Source of the DNA: Bacteroidota bacterium
GTDB lineage: Bacteria > Bacteroidota > Bacteroidia > Bacteroidales > Lentimicrobiaceae
Assembly: GCA_023441805.1 (NCBI GenBank)
Contig: JAEZNO010000019.1
Span: forward strand, 1-64,000
Reading direction: 5' to 3'
DNA: 64,000 nt
Part shown: positions 24,544 through 34,127 of the stretch, one piece after another
How positions within the stretch are numbered: position 1 is the stretch's first letter
How the letters are laid out: the number at the start of each line of letters is the position of its first letter
The notes under the pieces: generated by a model
What the model was told of the DNA's origin: nothing
Databases searched by the model: none
Seen by the model: the letters and a program-made list of their open reading frames with translations, nothing else
Translations under genes and position numbers: made by a program

Positions 24544-25209
24544 ATGCCTGAAGCAAATATCAAAGTTACATTCGCTCAAGCCTCAGTTGAAATTGAAGAT
24601 CTCACTCTAATAGGTGGTGAAAAATATCTTCATTCTACTATTGAAATGATTTTCCCTTCTGGTCATATTCTTCTGATGAAGAAGTACATGGTAGTTCAAC
24701 CACATGATGTATCAGGTAATCAGGGAAATTATTATAGTGACGTCTTACTTTCTCCTGATGAAAATATTATATCAGGACGTAAGATAGTTTTATCAACAGA
24801 TTCAATAAAAGAGGATCTGCCATTTGCGCCAAATAGCTATACCAAGGATGGTGAGCAGGTTTCTTTTAATCACAATGTTTTTCCTTCCGGAGTGTACAAA
24901 ATCAACTATACACTACTTACTTCAACCAGACAATATCAAATCTCTTTGTATGTAATGAATACTGTTGTAGTGGACTATTGTATCAGGGAATTCAGTGATA
25001 AGATAATTGCAGTAAAATGTGATAATACTGAGTGTAATGATAAGATTAAGTCGACTATTCAGAAAATCTACGAAATGATTGTACTGAAGGAAGGTGCAAA
25101 GCTAAGTTATGCAGCAGGAGAATATGTGAAAGCTTCACTCAAACTACGTGCTGCTGAACGTATCTGCAATAATGGACCATGTTGTTGTCAACAAGAATGT
25201 GATGATTAA
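24544..25209 (+). CDS. phage protein with Cys-rich C-terminal tail
   Basis: A 221-aa protein with a beta-rich first half (FAQASVEIEDLTLIGGEKYL and onward) and a helical C-terminal region with many cysteines. The tail reads CNNGPCCCQQECDD, with further Cys at the VVDYC and VKCDNTEC segments. No family recognised. It overlaps the next gene by eight bases (ATGATTAA), and that neighbour is also Cys-rich. The two probably act together, perhaps disulphide-linked or metal-binding in the mature virion. Confidence 0.7.
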   Translation: MPEANIKVTFAQASVEIEDLTLIGGEKYLHSTIEMIFPSGHILLMKKYMVVQPHDVSGNQGNYYSDVLLSPDENIISGRKIVLSTDSIKEDLPFAPNSYTKDGEQVSFNHNVFPSGVYKINYTLLTSTRQYQISLYVMNTVVVDYCIREFSDKIIAVKCDNTECNDKIKSTIQKIYEMIVLKEGAKLSYAAGEYVKASLKLRAAERICNNGPCCCQQECDD

Positions 25210-26092
25210 GATATTATGCCCCGGTGATTTCGTTAATGAGGTTGACTACAAGGAAAACCTGAAAACTGCTTTAGAGGATGCATCTACCAAAGCGGCTAAT
25301 ACAATATTGTATGATCTTGCCGGGAAAACATCTGTATGTAAAGCGAAACTGTTTTTTGCCTTACATTATGCCCAAAACATTTCCCTGCAAGCAGAATTTA
25401 CTGCCAAACATTTTCATACAATCCGTATTATGGAAGTGGGCGGGAAAGGAGCATATTTCTTTCCTAAAGGTTATAAGCGTAAACCAGGAAATATAGTTTC
25501 CTTTAATGTAACTCCGCCTGAAGGAATGTACATCCATGATATTGAAATTCCTGAAGCTAATTTACTTCAGAAGACTTCACCCGAAGTACATACCTTCATT
25601 ATGCCTGATATGGATGTTACTGTTATCATTTATTACCGTGCAATAAGTAAGCCTTACGGCGGCACTTATCTAATGCAATGGTCAGAAACAGTGTGCCTTA
25701 CCCATCGTGGCTTTTATAATATGAGATGGTCGAATACAGTCTGTATTTATTCTAAGATTACTAAAACAATGCAGTGGTCAGAAGAAGTCTGTGTTCGATA
25801 CTTAAGACCGGAAGCCCTTATTAAGGAAATGAAATGGAGTGATCTTGTTTGCGTCAGAACTGTCCAATCTTATACAATAGAATGGTCAGAGGAAGTATGT
25901 ATCACGCAAAGCATCCAGAGATCCATGAGATGGACAGATACAATATGTACAACCGAAGCTACTTCTGAAACTACAATGATATGGTCAGATGAAGTATGTG
26001 TAAGAGTAAAACCTTATTCTTCTATCAGGTGGAGTGATGAAGTATGCGTGATGATAACAAGAAAAGAATTTGATAATACTTATAGAATTTAA
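25202..26092 (+). CDS. virion protein with eight W-S-x-x-V-C repeats
   Basis: A 296-aa protein. The ATG at 25202 was chosen because it overlaps the preceding stop by eight bases; a longer frame from 25148 would overlap the previous gene by about 60 bases. Residues ~20-60 are helical. Residues ~85-147 contain a beta domain ending FIMPDMDVTVIIYY, like the divergent InlB/Big-type repeats of surface proteins. Then come eight copies of a 16-residue unit with core [MI]-x-W-[ST]-[DEN]-x-[VI]-C, Trp at 160, 176, 192, 212, 228, 244, 261 and 277, each with Cys five residues later. It is likely an appendage or receptor-facing protein; family not recognised. Confidence 0.8.
   Translation: MIKILCPGDFVNEVDYKENLKTALEDASTKAANTILYDLAGKTSVCKAKLFFALHYAQNISLQAEFTAKHFHTIRIMEVGGKGAYFFPKGYKRKPGNIVSFNVTPPEGMYIHDIEIPEANLLQKTSPEVHTFIMPDMDVTVIIYYRAISKPYGGTYLMQWSETVCLTHRGFYNMRWSNTVCIYSKITKTMQWSEEVCVRYLRPEALIKEMKWSDLVCVRTVQSYTIEWSEEVCITQSIQRSMRWTDTICTTEATSETTMIWSDEVCVRVKPYSSIRWSDEVCVMITRKEFDNTYRI
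25673..26056 (+). repeat. coding tandem repeats, period about 48 bases
   Basis: Eight protein-level tandem repeats within the preceding gene, mostly 48 bases apart (one spacing is 60 and one is 51 bases). DNA identity between units is low outside the codons for Trp-Ser and Val-Cys. This means old repeats kept by selection on the protein, not recent slippage. Confidence 0.85.
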
Positions 26093-26109
26093 CTTAATAC
26101 TTATATACA

Positions 26110-26475
26110 ATGGCTGAATTACCAAACACCTATGTCTATAATGGAAATTTCCGCAGAAAGACTCTGACAGTAAATTACAAAGACTCGAGCGGAAATAGCA
26201 TTCCTCCTTATCCTAAGGTCTACAAGATTATGGAGGAGTTCACTGACCCGGCTTCAGGCAAATATTATGCACCAATACTTACTGATAATGACTTTGCAGC
26301 AGTGTCACAGACTGCATATTTACAAAGACTTGAAGCTTTCTATAGGTATGTAGAATCTGACAATTCAGGTTTAAGTAGTGCACAGCATGTAGTAAGCGGA
26401 TATGCACCTTATGGGGCAAGTGCTGCATGTGCTGCCGGAACTCCTGCTCATGGTCCTGATAATCCTGTAGATTAA
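26110..26475 (+). CDS. small phage protein of unknown function
   Basis: A 121-aa protein: a beta-rich N-terminal half (TYVYNGNFRRKTLTVNYKDS) and a Gly/Ala/Pro/Cys-containing tail (GYAPYGASAACAAGTPAHGP). No family recognised. It follows the repeat protein by 17 bases on the same strand. Confidence 0.6.
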   Translation: MAELPNTYVYNGNFRRKTLTVNYKDSSGNSIPPYPKVYKIMEEFTDPASGKYYAPILTDNDFAAVSQTAYLQRLEAFYRYVESDNSGLSSAQHVVSGYAPYGASAACAAGTPAHGPDNPVD

Positions 26476-26518
26476 TCAATATTTTATTTCGTATTAGTGT
26501 ATTTAGTCCATTATTTAT

Positions 26519-26526
26519 TATCTTTA
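26519..26526 (+). promoter_or_regulatory. weak promoter -7 candidate
   Basis: TATCTTTA differs by one base from TAnnTTTG and is 17 bases before the next start, in a 67-base gap. Confidence 0.3.
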
Positions 26527-26542
26527 CGCAGAATAATATTTT

Positions 26543-27202
26543 ATGGCAACATTAAGCGAAATAGTATCCAGGTATGCTCATATAGTGAGTCCAAACCCTA
26601 CCCTGGCAACTTTAGCAGTTGTAGAGCGGGCGGTACTAAACTATCGTGCTTTACTTATCCGTAGAGATCATGAGCGTAATGGATTCTTAAGTGATCATTC
26701 TATTCAGGTATTGCCCTGCCTTGCAACGGATGATGAAAGTCTTTCAGCCTGTGGAATAGAACTGGATTGCTATGAGAAGGTTTCAGTTCCTATTCCCTCC
26801 CCTATCAGGTTGAAAACAGGTTATGCTTTCAGATATGTGGGATCTATTGACCGTAAAACAAGGTACACTTACATTGATGAAAACATGGCTCGTAATCTTA
26901 AGTATTCCAGATACAGTAAAAATGGAAAATACTTTACGTATGCCAATAACCGGATTAACCTGATAGGTGTCCTACCTGAACTTATTAGAGTGGAAGCGGC
27001 TTTTGAAGACCCGAAAATGTTATTCGATTTCAAGGATTGTAAAGGTAAACGCTTGTATGATATTGATTCTGAATTCCCATTATCTCAAGATATGGAACAG
27101 GCAATTGGTCAGGCATATTTACAGGGAGAATTAAAATTCATTCAGGATTCGAGAGAAAACGAAATACATACTTCGAGCAATGAAGATGCACCACGCCATT
27201 GA
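26543..27202 (+). CDS. phage virion protein of unknown function
   Basis: A 219-aa protein, mixed alpha/beta, with a beta-rich middle (VPIPSPIRLKTGYAFRYVGS). It is followed without a gap by the HU/IHF-like gene and the ring-type gene, in the order in which Crassvirales place connector genes. A connector or tail-completion role is likely from position only. Confidence 0.65.
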   Translation: MATLSEIVSRYAHIVSPNPTLATLAVVERAVLNYRALLIRRDHERNGFLSDHSIQVLPCLATDDESLSACGIELDCYEKVSVPIPSPIRLKTGYAFRYVGSIDRKTRYTYIDENMARNLKYSRYSKNGKYFTYANNRINLIGVLPELIRVEAAFEDPKMLFDFKDCKGKRLYDIDSEFPLSQDMEQAIGQAYLQGELKFIQDSRENEIHTSSNEDAPRH

Positions 27203-27203
27203 T

Positions 27204-27620
27204 ATGTACGATAAATTCCGAAAGGATAATTCTGGAACAGATGTTAATTACACTCTGTTCAAGTATATCATTAGTGCTTATAATAAGGGCATTGTCCAAC
27301 ATCTTCTTACCGGAGGAACTTTTCATCTGGGTGCCGGATTGGGAAGGCTCAAAATAAGTAAAATCAAAAGAGACTTCTCAAAGAGAAAGACTATTAACTG
27401 GGGTGAGACTCGTAAACATTACCAACAGGGGATAGAAAAGCTCGTGTATTACACAGATGAATACTATTATCGTTTCACTTGGTTCAAGAAATACTGCAAT
27501 ATAAAGAACAAGTCAGCATATAATTTCCGTCCTGCCGGAGGAGTAAAAGGACCTAAGAAACAATTGGTGGAATTACTCAAAAAAGACGAATTCGCTCACT
27601 TAAACTTTACAGCCAAATGA
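27204..27620 (+). CDS. HU/IHF-like protein (crAss-like type)
   Basis: A 138-aa protein. The ATG at 27204 lies one base after the preceding stop and was preferred over upstream in-frame ATGs at 27180 and 27186, which overlap the previous gene. The segment VNYTLFKYIISAYNKGIVQHL, then TGGTFHLGAGLGRLKISKIKR, matches the HU/IHF pattern of helix, turn with Gly, and strand entering the arm. A basic tail follows. This long variant with a C-terminal PAGGVKGPKKQLVELL extension recurs in crAss-like structural blocks. It probably binds or packs DNA, or acts at the head-tail junction. Confidence 0.65.
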   Translation: MYDKFRKDNSGTDVNYTLFKYIISAYNKGIVQHLLTGGTFHLGAGLGRLKISKIKRDFSKRKTINWGETRKHYQQGIEKLVYYTDEYYYRFTWFKKYCNIKNKSAYNFRPAGGVKGPKKQLVELLKKDEFAHLNFTAK

Positions 27621-28603
27621 TTCATCGCTACACATCATCGAAAGAAATTCTGGCAAAGGTTTACCGTGACCTAAAGCTTCCTGAGGACAGGGACTCTGAC
27701 ATTCTTGAATGGATCGGTGAAGCTTTGGAATTTATTGGTTCCGGAGCTGCATTTGAACTCAAGGGTAAAGACCTTATAGTAACAAACTTCCGTGCTCCAA
27801 TGCCTTGTGACTTATTAATTCTTAAAAGAGTTTACGATGGCTCTCAATCCTTAACCTATGGAAGAAAGGTAAGTCAGGCGAATATCGGAGTATCGGTATC
27901 AGCAGCTACCGGAGTTCTCAATATAAAAGATAATGGGCGTATTGTAACTGGTGGTAGTTCAATTAAAGGTCAATTGGATGGGTACTTTATCAATGGAGGA
28001 TACATTATTCTACCATTTGAATCAGGGCGGATTTATATTGAATATGAAGGATTCAAGCTCGATGATAATGGATTTCCAATGATTCCTGATGCTGTCCAAT
28101 ATCGAAATGCTGTATTTAATTATATACTTAGGCAACTGATAATGGGCGGCTATAAACATCCGGATCCACAGCTTAATTACTTCAATGTTGATCTAATGTG
28201 GAAAAGGTCATGTCTTCAGGCACAAGTTCATGGTGGCTTCCCATCAGTTGACAAGTCAATGGAATTTGGGCGCAAGTTTGCTTCTATGATTCCTGTTATT
28301 CGTTCAAACGAAATGCAATTAAGAGTTCCTGAAGATGTCGAGCTTCCAAACACTCGTACAATCCGTCCACAAGAACTCGATGCATTTATGAAGGCAGTTG
28401 TGAAACATGTTACAGATGCTATGTCAAAGGTTTATGCGCTTGATGATGAAGTAGTACATAAACTTGGTGATGAAATCATCTATGGTATAAAGACATTTAA
28501 GACAATTATAGAAGCTCCTTCAATTCAGCCTGAAGAAGATTCAATTAAAGTTAGCGGTATTGAGATTGATAAGAGTGGTGAGATAAATAATGCAATTATC
28601 TAA
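27617..28603 (+). CDS. ring / head-tail connector protein (crAss-like)
   Basis: A 328-aa protein whose N-terminus (SSKEILAKVYRDLKL, EWIGEALEFIGSGAAFE) matches a protein found in every crAss-like structural block, assigned to the portal-adjacent ring of the tail. A beta-rich middle is followed by a helical segment (QYRNAVFNYILRQLIMGG) and an acidic C-terminus. It overlaps the upstream gene by four bases. Family recognition is good; the exact ring number is not known. Confidence 0.8.
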   Translation: MIHRYTSSKEILAKVYRDLKLPEDRDSDILEWIGEALEFIGSGAAFELKGKDLIVTNFRAPMPCDLLILKRVYDGSQSLTYGRKVSQANIGVSVSAATGVLNIKDNGRIVTGGSSIKGQLDGYFINGGYIILPFESGRIYIEYEGFKLDDNGFPMIPDAVQYRNAVFNYILRQLIMGGYKHPDPQLNYFNVDLMWKRSCLQAQVHGGFPSVDKSMEFGRKFASMIPVIRSNEMQLRVPEDVELPNTRTIRPQELDAFMKAVVKHVTDAMSKVYALDDEVVHKLGDEIIYGIKTFKTIIEAPSIQPEEDSIKVSGIEIDKSGEINNAII

Positions 28604-28604
28604 T

Positions 28605-29162
28605 ATGTCAAACATAGTAAGAGTTAAAGCTTTAACAGAAACTGAGTTATTAAAATTAGACCCTGTTTTAATGGACAGGGAGTTATGTTTATCTACAGAT
28701 GTAAGAAAATTCAAACTCGGAGATGGCAATCATAAATGGTCTGAACTTCCATACTATTATGATGAAGCTCCGCATAATTATAATTTTGAAACCCTTAAAG
28801 AACGTGATGCTATGCCCTTTAGCATCCGTAAATGGGGAATGATTACAGCTGTATATAATGATCCGTCTCCCCATCTCAATGGGGCGTATCAGCTTATCTT
28901 TAATCTATCAACAACTAACATAGAGGATAATAATAACTGGCGTCCTCTTAATAAAGCCTGGTTTGAGTTCAGAAACACAAACACAGGAATTATCACCGCC
29001 TCACAGCACAACCTGGGGCAGATAATTAAAACACAAGCCTTCAAAGAAGTATCAGGGCTCTGGAAAGCAGTTTCAGTAACATTGACCATTAATCCGGATA
29101 ACGGAGAAGTGTCGTGGAAATCAAACAATGTAATTGAACACCTAATCCTAATACTTTCATAA
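28605..29162 (+). CDS. tail-fibre-associated protein
   Basis: A 185-aa protein; the ATG at 28605 sits one base after the preceding stop, with an alternative in-frame ATG at 28590 overlapping it. The N-terminal part contains KFKLGDGNHKWSELPYY, a motif common at the N-termini of phage fibres and tropism proteins. The remainder is beta-rich. Probably a fibre attachment or short fibre subunit. Confidence 0.75.
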   Translation: MSNIVRVKALTETELLKLDPVLMDRELCLSTDVRKFKLGDGNHKWSELPYYYDEAPHNYNFETLKERDAMPFSIRKWGMITAVYNDPSPHLNGAYQLIFNLSTTNIEDNNNWRPLNKAWFEFRNTNTGIITASQHNLGQIIKTQAFKEVSGLWKAVSVTLTINPDNGEVSWKSNNVIEHLILILS

Positions 29163-29164
29163 TT

Positions 29165-31240
29165 ATGGCAGCAAATGCAAATTTAACACCATTTTATGTC
29201 GATATAGACTTAACTGGAAATCAGCTATTAAATGCTGTTCTCCATTCCAGGTCAGATACACTGTTCCTTACAACAGAAGGACAAATAGGGTACAATGAAG
29301 CTACTCATCGTCCTGTATATCGCAATAACAATCAAATATTAGAATTAGCATCATTAACTGGCATTGAAGTTCTTTCTAATAAGACACTTCAGGATGCTGT
29401 TCTATCATATGGAGTTTCAGGATCTGCAATTACTCAAACAATCAGAGCGTCTGGCACGGCTTCGAATACTATTATTCCTTCTGAAGCTGCTGTTCGTGCT
29501 GCACTTGATTCTGTTCTTGCAACCGGTGACGCAATGGTTTATGTAGGAACTGTTGACTGTTCCACTAATCCAAATTACCCTGCTGCATCAAAAGGTGATA
29601 CCTATAAAATCTCTGTTGCAGGTAAGATAGGTGGCTCATCAGGTGTGGAAGTTCAGGTTGGTGACATGATTATTTGTAATACCGATGATACTGCCGCAGG
29701 AAATCAAGCTACAGTAGGTGCAAAATGGGATATTATTCAGACGAATATTGTATTCCCTCTCACAGTTGCAATGGGAGGTACCGGAATTACAACATTAACT
29801 GTAGGAGATCTTCTATATGCCAATTCGACATCGACATTGGCAAAATTAGCAGTGGGTTCAAACGGTGATGTTTTAACAGTTGTCAATGGTTTGCCGCAAT
29901 GGTCAACACCTAATTATGTCACATCCTTTATAGCTCTTACTGACACACCTTCTTCTTATACAGGTGCAGGTAATAAGCTTGTCAGAGTTAATAGCTCAGC
30001 AAGCGGACTTGAATTCTGGACTTTACCTACATACGATAATTACTCTAACTGGAAAATATCTGCCACTGATGCAGCAGGAACATCTGTCACTTCCGGGCAA
30101 ACATTAGCAATTGTTGCTTCCGGGGCTATTACAACCAGTTTAAGTGCAGGTACAACAGCAGCCCATAAATTAACTATTAGCCACTCAACTGCCGCCGGGT
30201 ATGTTCACTTGCCTTCGGGGGGTTCTACAGGGCAGTGGTTAAAATGGGCTTCAGCCGGAAATGGAGCTTGGACTTCTCCGGCAAGTTTGTCAACTTCCAC
30301 AGGAAAAGGTCTTTTAATTGGTGGTTCTGCTTCTGGAAGTTATAATTTAAATGCAGCTGCTACAATTGAGGTAGACTTTACACAAGTTGCTGCTTATAAT
30401 CATTCCCACCCCGGAACTTATGATAACTATGAAAGTTGGAATCTAAAAGTAAATGCAGGAACTGCGACTGCTGTTACAAGCGGATATGTTGTTGATTTAG
30501 TAGCAAATAATGGAATTACGGCTACTTTAGGGTCAGTCACCGGTGGTAAAAGTATCACTTTCGGGCTTACTGCTGTTGCTGCATATACAATAAAAGCAAA
30601 TGCCGGTTCATCATCTGCTGTTCCGGGAGATCTTGCAGTAAACACAAATTCTGTTGTAGGTCGTCTCAGCGGTGATATTGTAAATATTGCTTTTGGAACT
30701 TCAGCAAATACAGTGGCTTGGGGTAATCATACTCACTCACAACTTCATAACCGTCAGCATAATATTACTAACTCCAGTGATCACATAGCTACTTGTTCTG
30801 CCGGTCAGTTTCTGATTGGTACTGGGACAAATACTTTCGATTGGAGTACCCTTACTCTGCCTAATGCCGCATCCACTGGTGGATTAATGTATGCAAGTAC
30901 ATCAAATACAATGGCTATACTGACAATAGGTAGTAATGGAACCTTCCTAAAATCTAATGGTACGACTCCATCATGGCAGGCTTTAGCTCTGAGTGATATT
31001 CCGTCAGGTATTCCAAGATATTCTTCGCACGAATACTCTAATGCCACAACTAAAACCATTACAGCAGCAGAGCATGGATGCGGATTGAAACCATTTGCAT
31101 TCTTAATGCAGGATGGTGGTACTGGAGCTACTGAATATGTACAGGCTCATGTGTCTGTAAAGGTTAATAAAACAACAGGCGATGTTACAATATCAACTAA
31201 TCAGGCAATGTCAGGAAAGGTAATCATTATCGGAAGTTAA
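29165..31240 (+). CDS. tail fibre protein with GGTG motif
   Basis: A 691-aa fibre, rich in Ala, Thr, Ser and Gly. It contains the fibre repeat motif seen as MGGTGITTL followed by GDLLYANSTSTLAKL and ending GLPQWS (about residues 203-252). A second, looser copy reads GGLMYASTSNTMAIL (about 576-590). Beta-strand content and tandem weak repeats are as in trimeric fibres. It would serve host recognition. No enzymatic domain visible. Two bases separate it from the next fibre gene. Confidence 0.85.
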   Translation: MAANANLTPFYVDIDLTGNQLLNAVLHSRSDTLFLTTEGQIGYNEATHRPVYRNNNQILELASLTGIEVLSNKTLQDAVLSYGVSGSAITQTIRASGTASNTIIPSEAAVRAALDSVLATGDAMVYVGTVDCSTNPNYPAASKGDTYKISVAGKIGGSSGVEVQVGDMIICNTDDTAAGNQATVGAKWDIIQTNIVFPLTVAMGGTGITTLTVGDLLYANSTSTLAKLAVGSNGDVLTVVNGLPQWSTPNYVTSFIALTDTPSSYTGAGNKLVRVNSSASGLEFWTLPTYDNYSNWKISATDAAGTSVTSGQTLAIVASGAITTSLSAGTTAAHKLTISHSTAAGYVHLPSGGSTGQWLKWASAGNGAWTSPASLSTSTGKGLLIGGSASGSYNLNAAATIEVDFTQVAAYNHSHPGTYDNYESWNLKVNAGTATAVTSGYVVDLVANNGITATLGSVTGGKSITFGLTAVAAYTIKANAGSSSAVPGDLAVNTNSVVGRLSGDIVNIAFGTSANTVAWGNHTHSQLHNRQHNITNSSDHIATCSAGQFLIGTGTNTFDWSTLTLPNAASTGGLMYASTSNTMAILTIGSNGTFLKSNGTTPSWQALALSDIPSGIPRYSSHEYSNATTKTITAAEHGCGLKPFAFLMQDGGTGATEYVQAHVSVKVNKTTGDVTISTNQAMSGKVIIIGS

Positions 31241-31241
31241 T

Positions 31242-33512
31242 ATGGCAGGGACAAGGTTTTATGCTCAGATTGATGTTTCTATAACAGGAGAAGCTGAAAC
31301 TCCTGAAGATGGACTTCTTGGTTTTTATGCCACTTCAGAGGGCTTTTATAAGGTGGACTCTGCGGGAGTTTCACAGAGGCTCTTGACTACCGGGGATATC
31401 GGTACGACTATTCCTGGAACCCAGCAACAATATACAACTACAACTACAACAACTAAAGGTTATTACCGTGTAGGAACAATTCCCATTGGATCCAATTTCA
31501 AATTCGGGATGTTCAAAGTCAAAGCCACCACTACCACGGGAACCACTACCGAGAGTGTTATTACAGTGAATCTGGCTTATAAAGCTGGGGACTACGGCTC
31601 TCAAACTTCAGCAATAGTTGCCAATACATCTCATTCCTTCAACTCACAGTCAGGTTCAGATAATGGATATGTCCTGTTATATTGTAGATTATCGTTTGAT
31701 GGTACAAGCGGATACATTGACCTTTATAAACTTGCCCCTGGAGTCGTTACAATAGTTATTGAGCCATTAACGACTTCTGATTGGGTATGGGCGACAGGAG
31801 CACTTACAGCTAATCCTGTGGTGGGTTCATACAGAAACGTGACTTGCTATCTCTATGCCGGAACTACCGGAAGTAATCTTCGGGCAAACTCAGCCAGTTC
31901 CGCAAGTTATTGTAATTATGGAGTACTCGGATCACAGACTATTTCCAATGCAACCAATAAAACAGGTCAATGGGAATACTTCGGGAATGTCTACATGGCT
32001 TACAATGCCAGTTACCTGGTAGGGCGTTCTATAAATATACGTGTCCGAATGCAGGAGCTTACTTATGATGGAAGCACTGCTTTAGCTGCCCTGGACGATT
32101 TTATTATTGTCATCAAGGTATCTTTAGCTACGCATACAGACGCAACCACTTTCAATACTACTGTTCCTCAGATCCGCATTGAGATAGAAGGACAGACATC
32201 ACTTGCTCCTGAAGATATAGTTGGATCTGTTTATCAAACCAGTACAAGTACAAAGTATATCCGGTTTTACATCAAGCTGAAGGGTGCAAACACTGTATAC
32301 ATGATAAACCCGGAACAGAGATACGGAAGGGTATTTGCCAATACAAGTTTTGGTATGGATACCGACTGTTATTTCAGCTATGCCGGAAATCAGACACCAT
32401 TGGCTGCTTTGCCGGCACCAGTTCAAGGAAGCAATGTTTCAGCCATTTTACGAAGTGTAACGGCATCAGGCTTCTATACCCCAAACTTGATAATAAATCA
32501 GCCTTGGGGATATCATGGAATAGCTGCCATCATAAATCCTTTTACATCCGCTCTTATTGCAGGATACGATCCCGGAGGCGCTTTCTGGTATGCTAATGAA
32601 GGATTCTCATACAATCCTATTGACACATACTTTGATGTCAATGGCTATATAAGATCTACCTCTCTTGTAGGCGAAGGTAATGTACCGTTAATGGTATCAG
32701 CAGATGGTGAGATATTTAGAGGAAATCCTACGACAGCCGGTGTAACTTCTTTTAATACAAGGACTGGAGATGTGTCTTTGCTAAGGTCAGATATCGACAA
32801 TGTTATGACCTTGCAAAAGCTCACTTTGATGGGTAATCCTTCTGATAAAGCAGGTACCTGGCAGGAAATAGGAATTGGAGCTGGTCTTGGAATTAATTAT
32901 GGTAGTCTTGTCTGCACTTTAAAACCTGGTTTAGAGTACATTAAAATTGCAGATTCTTATTCAAGAGAAATAATTCTTGATGGTAATGATAGACGTGGAA
33001 TATTGTTTAAAAATGGGCAAAACACGTCAGCCACAATTTCTGATAACGGAGATGGGTATATTCATGTAACTTACAATGCTTCTGCAACTGGAGCTTCTAT
33101 CGTTGCATATGAGCTTGCTCTTGCAAACATCTTTACTATTCCTTCCGGATCCTGGCAGAATGTAACTGGACTGACTCAAATTCTTATCCCTACTGGATAT
33201 AAGTATCTTATAATAATACATGCAACTATAGGAAGAAATACCAATGTAACTGCTTCAAATATAGCTCTCAGATTGATTGAAGGTCTAAGCGGCACAGTTA
33301 TATGCTCTACAGAAAACTATGTGCCGGCTACTTCGACTACAACCTATAGATTTAACTTATCAATGACAGGTTACATTGATTTGACTGGAAAAGCAAGTAC
33401 CAATCTTACTTTGCAGGTATATTCAACTACAAATGGTTGGTCCCTCTATTCCGCACTTCAATCACCTATGACTTCTTCAAAAGCTACTGTTATTACTGCA
33501 ATTCAATTATAA
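31242..33512 (+). CDS. tail fibre or spike protein
   Basis: A 756-aa protein, beta-rich, starting with a fibre-type N-terminus (MAGTRFYAQIDVSITGEAET). It carries the GVTSFNTRTGDVSLLRSDID motif (about residues 500-520), which typically links fibre domains, and a C-terminal beta-sandwich (ANIFTIPSGSWQNVTGLTQI onward) like the trimerisation heads of fibres. Probable receptor-binding protein. No intramolecular chaperone motif was seen. Confidence 0.8.
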   Translation: MAGTRFYAQIDVSITGEAETPEDGLLGFYATSEGFYKVDSAGVSQRLLTTGDIGTTIPGTQQQYTTTTTTTKGYYRVGTIPIGSNFKFGMFKVKATTTTGTTTESVITVNLAYKAGDYGSQTSAIVANTSHSFNSQSGSDNGYVLLYCRLSFDGTSGYIDLYKLAPGVVTIVIEPLTTSDWVWATGALTANPVVGSYRNVTCYLYAGTTGSNLRANSASSASYCNYGVLGSQTISNATNKTGQWEYFGNVYMAYNASYLVGRSINIRVRMQELTYDGSTALAALDDFIIVIKVSLATHTDATTFNTTVPQIRIEIEGQTSLAPEDIVGSVYQTSTSTKYIRFYIKLKGANTVYMINPEQRYGRVFANTSFGMDTDCYFSYAGNQTPLAALPAPVQGSNVSAILRSVTASGFYTPNLIINQPWGYHGIAAIINPFTSALIAGYDPGGAFWYANEGFSYNPIDTYFDVNGYIRSTSLVGEGNVPLMVSADGEIFRGNPTTAGVTSFNTRTGDVSLLRSDIDNVMTLQKLTLMGNPSDKAGTWQEIGIGAGLGINYGSLVCTLKPGLEYIKIADSYSREIILDGNDRRGILFKNGQNTSATISDNGDGYIHVTYNASATGASIVAYELALANIFTIPSGSWQNVTGLTQILIPTGYKYLIIIHATIGRNTNVTASNIALRLIEGLSGTVICSTENYVPATSTTTYRFNLSMTGYIDLTGKASTNLTLQVYSTTNGWSLYSALQSPMTSSKATVITAIQL

Positions 33513-33529
33513 CCAATAATACAGTCACT

Positions 33530-34108
33530 ATGAAAAAACCAGTTGTAAAAAGAGATCGAAAATTAACTAATCTTGAGATTCTTCAATTACATGCTGAGCT
33601 TAAAGCTCTGAGAAATGTACCTGGTGTGAAATTAAATTATGCTATTGCCAGAACACTTCAAAACTTAAAGCCACTGGTAGAAGCATATTCACAGGATCAG
33701 TTGATTCCTAAGTCAGAAGAATTCATCAAGTATGAGAATGAACTGAAGAAAGCATACGAACAATTCGCATCAAAAGGAAGTGGTGCTCCAAAAACCAAGA
33801 TACTGGTCACACCTCAGGGAGAGATGGAAAGCCTTGATATTGATATCAATTCTGAAGAAGTTAAAGAGGCACGGGCTAAACTTCAATTGAAATATACCAA
33901 AGCAATTGAAGAACGTAAAGCCCAGATTAGTGAGTATAACGATTGGCTTGGAATGGAATGCGAAGATGATTATAAGATTTGGAAGGTAGATTACTCCGAA
34001 ATGCCGCAGGAAAACGACAATTATAAGCAGCTATGGGATGCGTGCTTCATACTCATAAAGGAAGAAACTTTCCCTAAGGATGAAGAACCTCTCGCTCCCG
34101 CCTCGTAA
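33530..34108 (+). CDS. helical phage protein, fibre or tail accessory
   Basis: A 192-aa protein beginning MKKPVVKRDRKLTNLEILQL; an upstream in-frame start at 33437 would overlap the fibre gene by 76 bases and is rejected. Mostly alpha-helical and charged (KLQLKYTKAIEERKAQ), with no signal peptide. Possibly a chaperone for the preceding fibre genes or a virion helper. Family not recognised. Confidence 0.7.
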   Translation: MKKPVVKRDRKLTNLEILQLHAELKALRNVPGVKLNYAIARTLQNLKPLVEAYSQDQLIPKSEEFIKYENELKKAYEQFASKGSGAPKTKILVTPQGEMESLDIDINSEEVKEARAKLQLKYTKAIEERKAQISEYNDWLGMECEDDYKIWKVDYSEMPQENDNYKQLWDACFILIKEETFPKDEEPLAPAS

Positions 34109-34127
34109 GTTATTGGAAGCAGGCTCT

